Below, in pieces: positions 54,815-63,437 of a DNA stretch of 64,000 nt (positions within the stretch are counted from its first letter, which is position 1; each line of letters starts with the position of its first letter). The DNA is taken from positions 1,557,858 through 1,621,857 of the forward strand of contig NZ_AP014568.1 in NCBI RefSeq assembly GCF_000828895.1, read 5' to 3'. The DNA comes from Serpentinimonas raichei. GTDB lineage: Bacteria > Pseudomonadota > Gammaproteobacteria > Burkholderiales > Burkholderiaceae_C. A program made the position numbers and the translations under genes. The notes under the pieces are model-generated. The model did not search any database. It saw nothing but the letters and a program-made list of their open reading frames with translations, and was not told the origin of the DNA.

Positions 54815-56119
54815 TCACCGCACCGTCTGCGCCGCACGGTAGCCGCGCTCGGCATTCACCCCGCGCAGCAGCACCAGCCCAATCACAAAATACAGCCCGG
54901 TGACGAGCATGGCGGTGCGGTGGTCGCCGCCGGTGAGCCAGGTCACCAGCCCGTAGGTGAGCGGGCCGACGATGGAAGCCAGCATCACCGCCAAGCCCCA
55001 GAGCCCGAAGAACTCGGCGCGCTGGGCATCGGGCGCCAAGTAGCCCACCAGCGCGCGACCGGCCGACTGGCTCGCCCCTAGGCACAGCCCGGCCAGATTG
55101 GCCGCAAGCCAAAAGCTGGCCGCGGTCTCGCTCGACCAGGCCACCAGCACCATGGCGATCCAGCCCAGCAGCGTGAGCGCAATGCCGCGCACCGGCCCGA
55201 TGCGGTCTTGCAGATAGCCAAAACCCAGCGCCCCGATGGCGGCGGTGATGTTGACGACAAAAATCATCATGACCGTCTGCGCGGTGTCAAAACCCATCAC
55301 CTCCTGGGCGTAGATGGCCGCCAGGGCGATCACGGTCATGATGCCGGCCTGGTAAAACACGATGCAAATCAGGAAGCGGCGCATGTCTTGGAAACGGGCC
55401 GACTCGCGCCACGTTTTGGCCACCTGCGCCCAGGCCGAGACCCCAGACTTGGGCTGCGGCAGCGCGCGCTCGCGCACCCAGATGAAAAACGGCAAGGCCG
55501 TGAGCGCAAACAGCGCCGCCGTGATGAACAGCGTAACCGGCACGAACTCGGAGGCCGTGTGCCCGCGCGCCTGCGCCCAATGGATGTAGGCCAGACACAG
55601 CGCCAGGCACAACAAGCCGCCGATGTAGCCCAGGCCCCAGCCCCAGCCCGACAGCGTGCCCAGGCGCTGCGGCCGCGCCAGCTCGGGCAAGAAGGCCGCC
55701 ACCAGATTGCCGCCGGAACTAAAAAACGCATTCGACAGCACCAGCAGCGCCAAGGCCAGCACCACACTGCCCGGCCCGATCCAGCCCAGCGCCGCCGTGG
55801 TCAGCACGCAGCCGATGGTGGTGAGCGCCGCCAGCCGCTTCTTGCCCGCGTGCACATCCGCCCAAGCCCCCAGCACCGGGGCGCTGAGCAGCACCAGCAG
55901 GTTGGAAAAGGCCAAGGCCGCGGTCCAAGCCAGCGTGGCCCAGGTGGTGCCCCCGGCCACGACCGAGACGAAATAGGCCCCGTAAATGGCCGTGATCACC
56001 ACCGTGGTGTAGCCCGAATTGGCAAAATCGAACATGGCCCAGCCCAAGGCCTCGCGGCGGCGCACGCCGGGGCGCAGCACCGGGTTCGGGTCAAGTGGCG
56101 CTTTGGCGTGGTTCACCAC
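54815..56119 (-). CDS. UMF1-family MFS transporter
   Basis: The 434-residue protein has 12 predicted membrane helices. The start REALGWAMFDFANSGYTTVV and PVLGAWADVHAGKKRL are hallmarks of the UMF1/Atg22-like major-facilitator group. Substrate is unknown. Its ATG overlaps the end of murB by 7 bp (56113-56119), so it is downstream in the same transcript. Confidence 0.9.
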   Translation of the reverse strand: MVNHAKAPLDPNPVLRPGVRRREALGWAMFDFANSGYTTVVITAIYGAYFVSVVAGGTTWATLAWTAALAFSNLLVLLSAPVLGAWADVHAGKKRLAALTTIGCVLTTAALGWIGPGSVVLALALLVLSNAFFSSGGNLVAAFLPELARPQRLGTLSGWGWGLGYIGGLLCLALCLAYIHWAQARGHTASEFVPVTLFITAALFALTALPFFIWVRERALPQPKSGVSAWAQVAKTWRESARFQDMRRFLICIVFYQAGIMTVIALAAIYAQEVMGFDTAQTVMMIFVVNITAAIGALGFGYLQDRIGPVRGIALTLLGWIAMVLVAWSSETAASFWLAANLAGLCLGASQSAGRALVGYLAPDAQRAEFFGLWGLAVMLASIVGPLTYGLVTWLTGGDHRTAMLVTGLYFVIGLVLLRGVNAERGYRAAQTVR

Positions 56120-57165
56120 AGCACCGGTTCGATTTCCAGCCGAATGCCAAAGCGCTCATAGACGCTGGTCTGGATGGCGGCGGCCAGCGTCATCACCTCG
56201 GCGCCGCTGCACGGGTGCTGGACGTCGCTGCGGTTGACCAACACCAGCGCCTGCTTTTCATAAACCCCGGCATGCCCCATGGTTTTACCCTTCCAGCCGC
56301 AGGCCTCGATCAGCCAACCCGCCGCGAGCTTAATGCGCCCATCGGGCAGCGGATAGTGCACCACGGCCGGGTCGCGCGCGATGATGTCGGCGCACTGCTC
56401 GGGGCTGACCAGCGGGTTTTTGAAAAAACTGCCCACGTTGCCGATTTCGGCCGGATCGGGCAGCTTGGCGCGCCGGATTTGGCACACCCAATCAAAAATC
56501 TGCCGCGCCGTGGGCTGCGCCAAGCCCGCCTCGGCCGCTTTGCGCTCCAGCTCCAAATAGCCCAGCACCGGCTGCCAGCGCCGGGGCAACCAAAAGCGCA
56601 CGCGTGTGATCAGCGCCCGCCCGGCCAGCCCATAGCCCTGCGCGCCGGCGCGTTCGTGCTTGAACACCGAGTCGCGGTAGCCAAAGCCGCACTGCGCCGC
56701 ATCGAGGCTGAACACCTGCCCGCTGTGCAGATCGACCGCATCGAGCGAATGAAAGCGGTCTTGCAGCTCCAGCCCGTAGGCGCCGATGTTTTGCACCGGC
56801 GCTGCGCCCACGCTGCCGGGAATCAGCGCCAGGTTCTCCAGCCCCGGCCAGCCGCGGTCCAGCGTCCAGGTGACGAAATCGTGCCAGTCCTCACCCGCTT
56901 CAGCCTCCACCAAATAGCCGGCCTCGGTTTCGCGCAGCAAGCGCTGCCCCAAAATTTCGACCTTCAGCACCAAGCGGTCGACATCGCCCGTGAGCACGAT
57001 GTTGCTGCCGCCACCGAGCACGCACACGCGATCGGGGCGCCAGCCGGGCTGACCGATCAGGTCGGGCAGCAAGTCGGCCTTGCGCACCCGCAGCAGGCGC
57101 TGCGCCCGTGCCGCGATGCCAAATGTGTTGTAGGGCTGCAAGGCCACGCTTTTCTCGACTAACAT
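56113..57165 (-). CDS. murB: UDP-N-acetylenolpyruvoylglucosamine reductase
   Basis: The 350-residue flavoenzyme of peptidoglycan synthesis begins [19 protein letters not shown] and has [17 protein letters not shown] in the FAD domain, [28 protein letters not shown], and [12 protein letters not shown] containing the catalytic serine region. It is a type I (E. coli-like) MurB. Start 57165 is preferred over 57189. It is divergent from yajQ with a 38-bp gap. Confidence 0.95.
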   Translation of the reverse strand: MLVEKSVALQPYNTFGIAARAQRLLRVRKADLLPDLIGQPGWRPDRVCVLGGGSNIVLTGDVDRLVLKVEILGQRLLRETEAGYLVEAEAGEDWHDFVTWTLDRGWPGLENLALIPGSVGAAPVQNIGAYGLELQDRFHSLDAVDLHSGQVFSLDAAQCGFGYRDSVFKHERAGAQGYGLAGRALITRVRFWLPRRWQPVLGYLELERKAAEAGLAQPTARQIFDWVCQIRRAKLPDPAEIGNVGSFFKNPLVSPEQCADIIARDPAVVHYPLPDGRIKLAAGWLIEACGWKGKTMGHAGVYEKQALVLVNRSDVQHPCSGAEVMTLAAAIQTSVYERFGIRLEIEPVLW

Positions 57166-57203
57166 GTGGGGATTGTCGCATTCCTGCACCGAAACGCCCG
57201 CCC

Positions 57204-57689
57204 ATGCCCTCCTTCGACACCGTACTCGAACCCAATCTGGTTGAAATAAAAAACGCGCTCGAGCAAACCAGCAAAGAAATTGGCACCCGCTTTGACTTCA
57301 AGGGCAGCGCCGCCGCCGTCGAGCTCAAAGACAAGGAAATTTTCCTGACCGCCGACAGCGATTTCCAGATCAGCCAAATCGACGACATCCTGCGCGCCAA
57401 GCTGAGCAAGCGCAGCGTCGATGTGCGCTTCCTCGATGCCGGTAAAATCGAAAAAATCGGTGGCGACAAGGTGCGCCAAGTCCTCAAGGTGCGCGAAGGC
57501 ATTGCCAGCGAAGACGGCAAAAAAATCCAGCAAGCCATCAAGGGCAGCAAGCTCAAACTGCAGGCCGCCATCCAAGGCGAGGCGGTGCGCGTCAGTGGCG
57601 CCAAGCGCGACGACTTGCAGGCCGGCATGGCCCTGATCCGCCAGGCCCTGCCCGATTTGCCTGTGTCGTTTAACAATTTTCGCGACTGA
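57204..57689 (+). CDS. YajQ family nucleotide-binding protein
   Basis: The 161-residue protein begins [20 protein letters not shown] and contains [20 protein letters not shown] and the end [10 protein letters not shown], all diagnostic of YajQ/DUF520. Some relatives bind cyclic di-GMP. The start is set by conservation, 38 bp from murB. Confidence 0.95.
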   Translation: MPSFDTVLEPNLVEIKNALEQTSKEIGTRFDFKGSAAAVELKDKEIFLTADSDFQISQIDDILRAKLSKRSVDVRFLDAGKIEKIGGDKVRQVLKVREGIASEDGKKIQQAIKGSKLKLQAAIQGEAVRVSGAKRDDLQAGMALIRQALPDLPVSFNNFRD

Positions 57690-57777
57690 AAGTCGTCGCC
57701 CTACTTGGCCAGATTCCGGCTGCACCGCCCCTTCATCTGAACCGTTGCCACCTTCTACCCCAACCGGTTTCAGCCCC

Positions 57778-58725
57778 ATGACCTTTGCCGCTGCGCCCGA
57801 CCCCGCCTACGCACTGATGCGCGATTGGACGCAGCGCTGGTCCGACCTCGAAAGCGATCTGGCGCGTCTGCTGCTGCACCCACACGCCGACAGCAACTTC
57901 TGCACCCGCTTGCAGACGCTGCAACAGCAGGCGCATGGCCTGTTGCAGCTCGACCCCGATGCCAGCCTGTACTGGCTGCTGCAACTCGCCGCCAGCACCA
58001 GCATCGGCTACAGCAGCTCGCACGCGCTGGTGTGCTGGGCCCTGTCCCGCCTGGTGGCCCCCAGCCTCGATTGCTCGCCCCCGCAGCAGCTCAGCCTGGC
58101 GCACGCCGCCCTGACGATGAACATCGCCATGACGCAGTTGCAAAACACCTTGGCCGAGCAGCCCCACGAACCCAGCGCCGAGCAGCGCGCCGCCATCGAA
58201 ACCCACGCCGCCCGCAGCGCCCAGTGGTTGCGCGAACTGGGGGTCACCGACGCCGACTGGTTGCACACGGTGGAGCTGCACCACGAACCCCAAGACGATC
58301 TCGACACACCAACCCGCTTGCTGCAAGCGGTGGACCGCTACGCGGCACAGATCAGCCCGCGTGAAACCCGTGCCGGGCGCTGCGTCACCGATTCGGGTCG
58401 GCAGGCTGTCGTCGCCCACTCTCAGGGCGCGGTCAACGCCATCGGCCACGCCCTGCTGCGCACGGTCGGCATTTGCCCGCCCGGCAGCTTCGTGCGCCTC
58501 GAAGACGAATCCACCGCCGTGGTGCTGCGCCGCACCGATCGGCCCGACGCACCTTGGGTCGCGCGCGTGCTCGATGCCGCCGGAACAACGTTGGCCGAGC
58601 CCACGCTCATCGACACCCGCCTCGATGGCTGCGGCATTGCTGCCGCTTTGGTGACGCAAACGGTGCGGGTGCGGCTCAACCACGCCCGGCTGCTGCACCT
58701 GTCGCGCATCGCGCTGGCGCACTAG
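57778..58725 (+). CDS. HD-GYP-related protein with degenerate active site
   Basis: The 315-residue protein has helical spacing and short motifs of HD-GYP phosphodiesterases (SSSHALVCWALSRLV; HTVELHHEPQDDLDTPTR; AVDRYAAQISPRETRAG) but lacks the HD pair and the GYP triad. Catalysis of c-di-GMP hydrolysis is thus unlikely and a binding or scaffold role more plausible. The start at 57778 (MTFAAAPDPAYAL) fits better than 57745. It lies between yajQ and plsY. Confidence 0.65.
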   Translation: MTFAAAPDPAYALMRDWTQRWSDLESDLARLLLHPHADSNFCTRLQTLQQQAHGLLQLDPDASLYWLLQLAASTSIGYSSSHALVCWALSRLVAPSLDCSPPQQLSLAHAALTMNIAMTQLQNTLAEQPHEPSAEQRAAIETHAARSAQWLRELGVTDADWLHTVELHHEPQDDLDTPTRLLQAVDRYAAQISPRETRAGRCVTDSGRQAVVAHSQGAVNAIGHALLRTVGICPPGSFVRLEDESTAVVLRRTDRPDAPWVARVLDAAGTTLAEPTLIDTRLDGCGIAAALVTQTVRVRLNHARLLHLSRIALAH

Positions 58726-58756
58726 GGGGCGCAGCAGCGGGTTTTGCAGAGCCTAC

Positions 58757-59386
58757 TTAGGTTTTTTTGCCGCCGACCTTGCTCTCTTGCCCCGCCAACA
58801 GGCGCTGGATGTTGCCCGAGTGGCGCCACAGCAGCAGCGCACTCATGGCGGTGATGGCAATGCCCACGGCCGGCTGCACCTGCCACAAGGTGTCATCGCC
58901 CAGCCAGTACAGCAGCGGCGCCGTCAACGCCGCCACGATGGCCGCCAACGACGAGTAACGCAGCCCCACCAGCGTGAGCACCCACGCCCCCAACACCGCC
59001 AACCCCAGCCACGGCTCGAAAGCCAGCAGCACCCCAGCGGCGGTGGCCACGCCTTTGCCACCCTGAAAACGCAAAAAAACCGGATACAGGTGCCCAAGGA
59101 AAGCCGCCAAACCCACCAGCGCCACGGTGTTCCAGCCCAAGCCGAGCTGCGGCCCCCACTGCAACACCAGCCACACCGGCAACCAGCCCTTGAAGGCGTC
59201 CAGCAACAGCGTCAGGGCTGCGGCCACCTTGTTGCCCGAGCGCAGCACGTTGGTGGCCCCCGGGTTTTGGCTGCCGTAGCTGCGCGGGTCATTCAAGCCC
59301 ATGAGCCGGCTCACCAGCACGGCAAAAGACAATGAGCCCATCAAATAGGCCAGCACGAGCGCCGGCAACCAGAGCCAATCGGTCAT
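58757..59386 (-). CDS. plsY: Glycerol-3-phosphate acyltransferase PlsY
   Basis: The 209-residue integral membrane acyltransferase uses acyl phosphate to make lysophosphatidic acid. It shows [37 protein letters not shown] and [19 protein letters not shown], the three conserved loops of the family. Start 59386 ([11 protein letters not shown]) is chosen over 59407 because the hydrophobic helix follows directly. Confidence 0.95.
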   Translation of the reverse strand: MTDWLWLPALVLAYLMGSLSFAVLVSRLMGLNDPRSYGSQNPGATNVLRSGNKVAAALTLLLDAFKGWLPVWLVLQWGPQLGLGWNTVALVGLAAFLGHLYPVFLRFQGGKGVATAAGVLLAFEPWLGLAVLGAWVLTLVGLRYSSLAAIVAALTAPLLYWLGDDTLWQVQPAVGIAITAMSALLLWRHSGNIQRLLAGQESKVGGKKT

Positions 59387-59413
59387 TATGGGAGTATCCA
59401 CAAACAAAGCGCT

Positions 59414-60484
59414 TTACTGCGCCGGGTCGCGCATCTGCGCGCGCACGGCGTCGATCGCCGCCAACAAGGGCGCCGGCAACTGCGTGTCCCAAGCATCGAG
59501 GCAGGCATCGAGCTGCGCCACCGACGTGACCCCGATCAAGGTGCTGGCCACCTGCCACTTGGTGTAGCAAAAGGCCAGCGCCATTTGGCTTGGGTCGAGG
59601 CCGTGTTCGCGCGCCAGCGCGTTGTAGCGCCGCGCCGCATCCAGCGCGGCCGCGCGGCCCCAGCGCTGCTGGCGCATGCTGGCAAAGCGCGCCATGCGGC
59701 CCACCGAAGGGTCGGCACCCTCGAAGCCACTGGCGTCGTACTTGCCGGTGAGCAGGCCAAAGCCCAGTGGCGAATACGCCAGCAAACCGACCCCGAGCCG
59801 GTGCAGGGTTTCATCCAGCCCGTTTTCCACGCTGCGGTTGATCAGGCAATAGGCGTTTTGCACGCTCGCCACACGCGGCAGGCCGTGCTGCTCGGCCAGG
59901 CGCACGAATTCGTGCACGCCATAAGGGGTTTCGTTGGACAAGCCGATGGCGCGCACCTTGCCCTGCTGCACCAGTTGCGCCAGCGCCTGCAACTGCTCCA
60001 AGATCGAGGGACAGGGCCGATCCCGGGCCGGCTCGTAGTAGAGCGTGCCAAACATCGGCACGTTGCGCGCCGGCCAGTGGATCTGATAGAGGTCGATGAC
60101 ATCGGTGCCCAGGCGGCGCAGGCTGCCTTCGCAGGCGGCCACGATTTCGGGCGCCGTGAGCCCGGTGTGCTCGCCCCGAATCCAGTTCATGCCGCGCGAG
60201 GGCCCGGCCACTTTGGTGGCCAACAGCAGGCGCTGGCGCACCCCGGGGCGCGCCGCCAGCCACTGGCCGATGATGCGCTCGGTGGCGCCAAAGGTTTCGG
60301 CACGCGGTGGCACCGAGTACATCTCGGCGGTGTCAAAGAAGCTGACCCCGCGCTCGAGCGACCGGTCCATGATGGCAAAGGCCTCGGCCGAGCCGACTTG
60401 CTCGCCAAAGGTCATGGTGCCCAAGCCGATGGCGGGCACTTGTAGGCCGCTTTGGCCTAGGGGGACAATTTTTATGGCTGACAT
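59414..60484 (-). CDS. Aldo/keto reductase (Tas-like)
   Basis: The 356-residue NADPH-dependent oxidoreductase has VPAIGLGTMTFGEQ, the tetrad Asp/Tyr in FFDTAEMYSVPPRAETFGAT, the Lys in LLLATKVAG and the His in IDLYQIHWP. Layout matches Tas/YghZ-type proteins. The physiological substrate is unknown. Start 60484 lies 30 bp from tRNA-Leu; the longer frame reads through the tRNA and is excluded. Confidence 0.9.
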   Translation of the reverse strand: MSAIKIVPLGQSGLQVPAIGLGTMTFGEQVGSAEAFAIMDRSLERGVSFFDTAEMYSVPPRAETFGATERIIGQWLAARPGVRQRLLLATKVAGPSRGMNWIRGEHTGLTAPEIVAACEGSLRRLGTDVIDLYQIHWPARNVPMFGTLYYEPARDRPCPSILEQLQALAQLVQQGKVRAIGLSNETPYGVHEFVRLAEQHGLPRVASVQNAYCLINRSVENGLDETLHRLGVGLLAYSPLGFGLLTGKYDASGFEGADPSVGRMARFASMRQQRWGRAAALDAARRYNALAREHGLDPSQMALAFCYTKWQVASTLIGVTSVAQLDACLDAWDTQLPAPLLAAIDAVRAQMRDPAQ

Positions 60485-60513
60485 GCAAACTCCATGAACC
60501 GTCCACATCGATG

Positions 60514-60606
60514 TGGTGCCCCGAGCCGGAATCGAACCGGCACGCCGCTTATGCAGCAAGCGGCGGATTTTAAGTCCGCTGTGTCTACCTGTTTCACCAT
60601 CGGGGC
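60514..60606 (-). tRNA. tRNA-Leu(TAA)
   Basis: The 93-nt class II tRNA starts GCCCCGATGGTGAAAC, has anticodon TAA in GACTTAAAATC, a long variable arm (CGCTTGCTGCATAAGCGG) and T-arm GCCGGTTCGATTCCGGC, with CCA encoded. The acceptor stem is fully paired. Confidence 0.97.
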
Positions 60607-60662
60607 GCAAGCGGACGATTCTAGCGCCCGGCAAGGCGGCCCAGCAGGGGGGATCCGGGTCT

Positions 60663-61277
60663 TCAAGCCGCGCGCGGGTTCCCCTTGACCAGCGCCAGAT
60701 AGGCGTGCCGGCTTGCGGGGGCGATGGCATCGAGCACCTGCTCGTAGGCGGTGCGGTGGCGCGCCAGCAGACGGATCGAGGCCACGGTGCGCGACTTGCA
60801 AAACCAGTGGCAGGTGTGCTGAAACAGCATCAGCTCGGCCAGCAGGGTGTGGGCGCGCGCTTTGGCGCTGCGCTGCCCGTGGTTGGCCATGGCGGCTTGC
60901 ACGGCGTCGGCGTGCACGCGCAAGACGGCGCGCAAATCGAGCGTGGACTGGGGCAGCCAGCGCTCGATCATGGGCAGACTGAAGCGACAAAGGCGGGTTT
61001 GCTCGGCCGGCAACCGGCTCATGTCGGCGGCAAAGTCGCCCAACTGCTGGGCCAGTTGCGACTCGGCCTCGCCCAGCGCGGCCCACATCGGGGCGCGGCG
61101 CTCGGCCTCGGGTTCACCCAAGGCGCGCAGGTAGCCGTGGTTGAGCTGCTCCATCAGCTTTTCGATCTGGTAGCGGCGCAAGTGGCTGCCCAGCAAGGCG
61201 ATGCGCTGGCGCTCGCTGTGGCCCTTGAGCGTGAAGTAGCCCAGTCCAAATAAGAAAGCGATCAGGAAGGCGTCCAT
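60663..61277 (-). CDS. Hypothetical protein with N-terminal membrane segment
   Basis: The 204-residue protein begins MDAFLIAFLFGLGYFTLKG, a single membrane-type segment, followed by a helical soluble part (RYQIEKLMEQLNHGYLRAL; FSLPMIERWLPQSTLDLRAV). I do not recognise a family. The start at 61277 lies within the last codons of the GTPase gene (16 bp overlap), which suggests translational coupling. It is likely conserved among close relatives. Confidence 0.7.
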   Translation of the reverse strand: MDAFLIAFLFGLGYFTLKGHSERQRIALLGSHLRRYQIEKLMEQLNHGYLRALGEPEAERRAPMWAALGEAESQLAQQLGDFAADMSRLPAEQTRLCRFSLPMIERWLPQSTLDLRAVLRVHADAVQAAMANHGQRSAKARAHTLLAELMLFQHTCHWFCKSRTVASIRLLARHRTAYEQVLDAIAPASRHAYLALVKGNPRAA

Positions 61278-62236
61278 TTGGGGGGTCGGTTGTGGGTGGC
61301 GCGGTCCACTGGGGGTTTGGGTAGGCGGGATGCAGCCCGTTCGGCGGCGCGCTCGGCCTCGGCTTGCTGGGCTGCGCGCAGCCACTGGGCAAATTGCTGC
61401 GGCGACTCGAGCGTGATGGGCCCCAAGGCGGCGCTGCGAAAATCGCTCAACAGCACCTCAGCGGCTTTTTGGGTGTTCAGGCGCCCGCCCGGAAGCAGGC
61501 AGCCCCGGCGCTGGCCGATGGCTTGCAGCAGCGCGTCTTCGGGCAGGGCGGCAATCTGCTGCACCGACTGCGGCAGTTGGTAGCGCGCCTGCAACAAGGC
61601 GGCGTAGGGCTGGCGCAGCCGCAGCAGCAGTTCCAGCGCCACGCTTTCCTCATCGTAGGCGTTGCGCCCCACCGCCCCACTGGCGGCCAGCAGGTAGCCG
61701 CTTTCGGGCACGATGATCTTGGGCCACAGCACGCCCGGGGTGTCGTAGAGGTAAAAATCGTCGGCCAGCAAAATGCGCTGTTCCGCCCGCGTGACCCCGG
61801 CTTCGTCGGCGACGCGGGTGGCGCGTTTGCCCACCAGGGTGTTGATGAGGGTCGATTTGCCCACGTTGGGGATGCCGCCGATGAGCACCCGCATGGGCTT
61901 GGCCAGCCCGCCGCGCCTTGGGGCCAGCTCGTGGCAAGCGCTGATCAGGGCGCGCGCCGGCCCGGCCATGCCGGCATCGAGGCCGATGGCGCGCGTGCGT
62001 GGCTGGGCGTTGTAATGCTCCAACCAAGCTTGCGTCAGGGCCGGGTCAGCCAAATCTTGCTTGTTGAGGATTTTCAGCGTCGGCTTGGGTCCGATCAGGC
62101 GCGCCAGCATCGGGTTGGCGCTGGAACCCGGCAGCCGCGCGTCGAGCAGCTCGATCACCACGTCGATGGACTTGAGGCGCTCGGCGATCGCTTTTTGCGT
62201 CGCGTGCATGTGCCCGGGAAACCATTGCACCGCCAT
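61262..62236 (-). CDS. RbgA/YlqF-type ribosome-assembly GTPase
   Basis: The 324-residue circularly permuted GTPase has WFPGHMHATQKAIAERLKS at the front, G4 ILNKQDLADP before G1 GIPNVGKSTLINTLVG, and G3 LYDTPGVLWP. RbgA-type enzymes act in late assembly of the large ribosomal subunit. The Ala/Arg-rich C-terminal end (QAEAERAAERAASRLP) is lineage-specific. It precedes the small hypothetical gene with overlapping ends. Confidence 0.93.
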   Translation of the reverse strand: MAVQWFPGHMHATQKAIAERLKSIDVVIELLDARLPGSSANPMLARLIGPKPTLKILNKQDLADPALTQAWLEHYNAQPRTRAIGLDAGMAGPARALISACHELAPRRGGLAKPMRVLIGGIPNVGKSTLINTLVGKRATRVADEAGVTRAEQRILLADDFYLYDTPGVLWPKIIVPESGYLLAASGAVGRNAYDEESVALELLLRLRQPYAALLQARYQLPQSVQQIAALPEDALLQAIGQRRGCLLPGGRLNTQKAAEVLLSDFRSAALGPITLESPQQFAQWLRAAQQAEAERAAERAASRLPKPPVDRATHNRPPKWTPS

Positions 62237-62261
62237 ATCGTGTTCTTTCTGGTGCGCGCGC

Positions 62262-62921
62262 TTAGGCGTGAGCAGCCAGCCAAGCGCGCAACTCGGCCAG
62301 CGAGTGCGCGACGTGCAGCGGGCCTAGGGGATCGAAGTGGGCATGGTCGTGCGCGCCGTAGCTCACGCCCACACTGGCGCAGCCGGCGTTGCGCGCCATC
62401 AGCAAATCGTGTGTGGTGTCACCGATCATGAGCGTGCGCTCGGGGGCGGTGTCAAAAGCCTGCATCAGCTCATGGAGCATCAGCGGGTGTGGCTTGCCGG
62501 CGGTTTCGTCGGCGGTGCGCGAGCCATCGAACACCCCGTGCAACTGCACCGAGTGCAGCGCTTCGTCGAGGCCGCGGCGGCTTTTTCCGGTGGCAACCAC
62601 TAGCAGGTGCTGGCGCTGGCGCAGCTCGGCCAGCAGCGGCAGCACCCCATCAAACAAAGTCAGCTCGTGCTGCTGCGCCAGATAATGCTGCTGATAGCGC
62701 TGGCCCAGCAGGGGGTAGCGCTCGGGGGGCACGTCGGGGGCGACATGCGCCAACGCCTGCATCAGGCCCATGCCGATCACCCAAGCGGCTTGCTCGTCGC
62801 TGGGCACCCGGCCGCCGACGTCGCGCACCGCCGCCTGGATCGCTCGCACGATCTGCGCGGTGGAATCGAACAGGGTGCCGTCCCAGTCGAAGGCGATGAG
62901 GTCGAATTGGCGCGGGCGCAT
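62262..62921 (-). CDS. HAD phosphatase, phosphoglycolate-phosphatase-like
   Basis: The 219-residue protein has HAD motif I FDWDGTLFDSTAQ, motif II VVATGKSRRGL, Lys in ETAGKPHPLM and motif IV MIGDTTHDLLMARNAG. The cap and length match Gph-like enzymes encoded beside rluC in related genomes. It lies between the GTPase and H-NS genes on the minus strand. Substrate assignment is by similarity only. Confidence 0.9.
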   Translation of the reverse strand: MRPRQFDLIAFDWDGTLFDSTAQIVRAIQAAVRDVGGRVPSDEQAAWVIGMGLMQALAHVAPDVPPERYPLLGQRYQQHYLAQQHELTLFDGVLPLLAELRQRQHLLVVATGKSRRGLDEALHSVQLHGVFDGSRTADETAGKPHPLMLHELMQAFDTAPERTLMIGDTTHDLLMARNAGCASVGVSYGAHDHAHFDPLGPLHVAHSLAELRAWLAAHA

Positions 62922-63095
62922 GGGACAAAAAGAAAAAGGGGCGGACTCTCAGAAAGGAGAGCGGCTGCAAGCGGCGCAGCAACGACAAAGGGCGCAGCAC
63001 GCGCCCTTTGGGTCGGCGTCACGCAGCGCGCCCGAAGGCAAGCCGCGGCACGCCCCGCATTATCGCAGAACGGCTGCGCTAGCGCAGCAGCGCGC

Positions 63096-63392
63096 TCAAA
63101 TGCGGTAGCTTTCGATGTTTTTGCCTTCGGCTTGCAGCGCCCGCACCCACTCGGGCTTGCGCCCTGGCCCGCCCGACCAGGTTTCGCCGTTGGGGCCTTT
63201 GAATTTGGCCGGGGCTTTGGCGCGTGCACCGGTTTTGCGCACGGCAGCACCCAAGTCTTCGAGCGTAATGCCGTGCTCTTTCATGGTGGCCTTGATGCCC
63301 AGAACAACATTGGCCAATTCCTGCTTGCGCATCTGTTCGGCTTGCACCAGCAGGGCTTCGGCTTGGGCTTTGAGTTCGGCGTAAGTTGCCAT
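63096..63392 (-). CDS. H-NS family nucleoid-associated protein
   Basis: The 98-residue protein has an N-terminal oligomerisation helix (YAELKAQAEALLVQAEQMRK) and a C-terminal DNA-binding motif KFKGPNGETWSGGPGRKPEW close to the H-NS/Bv3F core TWTGxGRxP. It binds curved AT-rich DNA and silences foreign genes, so it may act on the AT-richer island to the left. TTAAAGGAACC lies just upstream of the ATG. Confidence 0.92.
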   Translation of the reverse strand: MATYAELKAQAEALLVQAEQMRKQELANVVLGIKATMKEHGITLEDLGAAVRKTGARAKAPAKFKGPNGETWSGGPGRKPEWVRALQAEGKNIESYRI

Positions 63393-63437
63393 ATCGGGGT
63401 TCCTTTAACGGAAAGTTTACAAGAGCCTCTATTGTAA

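Noticed and set aside
57733..58722. 329-codon minus-strand frame opposite the HD-GYP-like gene
   Set aside because: The plus-strand frame has recognisable motifs and a proper start; the minus frame is Gln/Gly/Ala-rich shadow sequence.
59414..60730. 438-codon version of the aldo/keto reductase
   Set aside because: The extension upstream of 60484 translates through tRNA-Leu, so the start must be at 60484.
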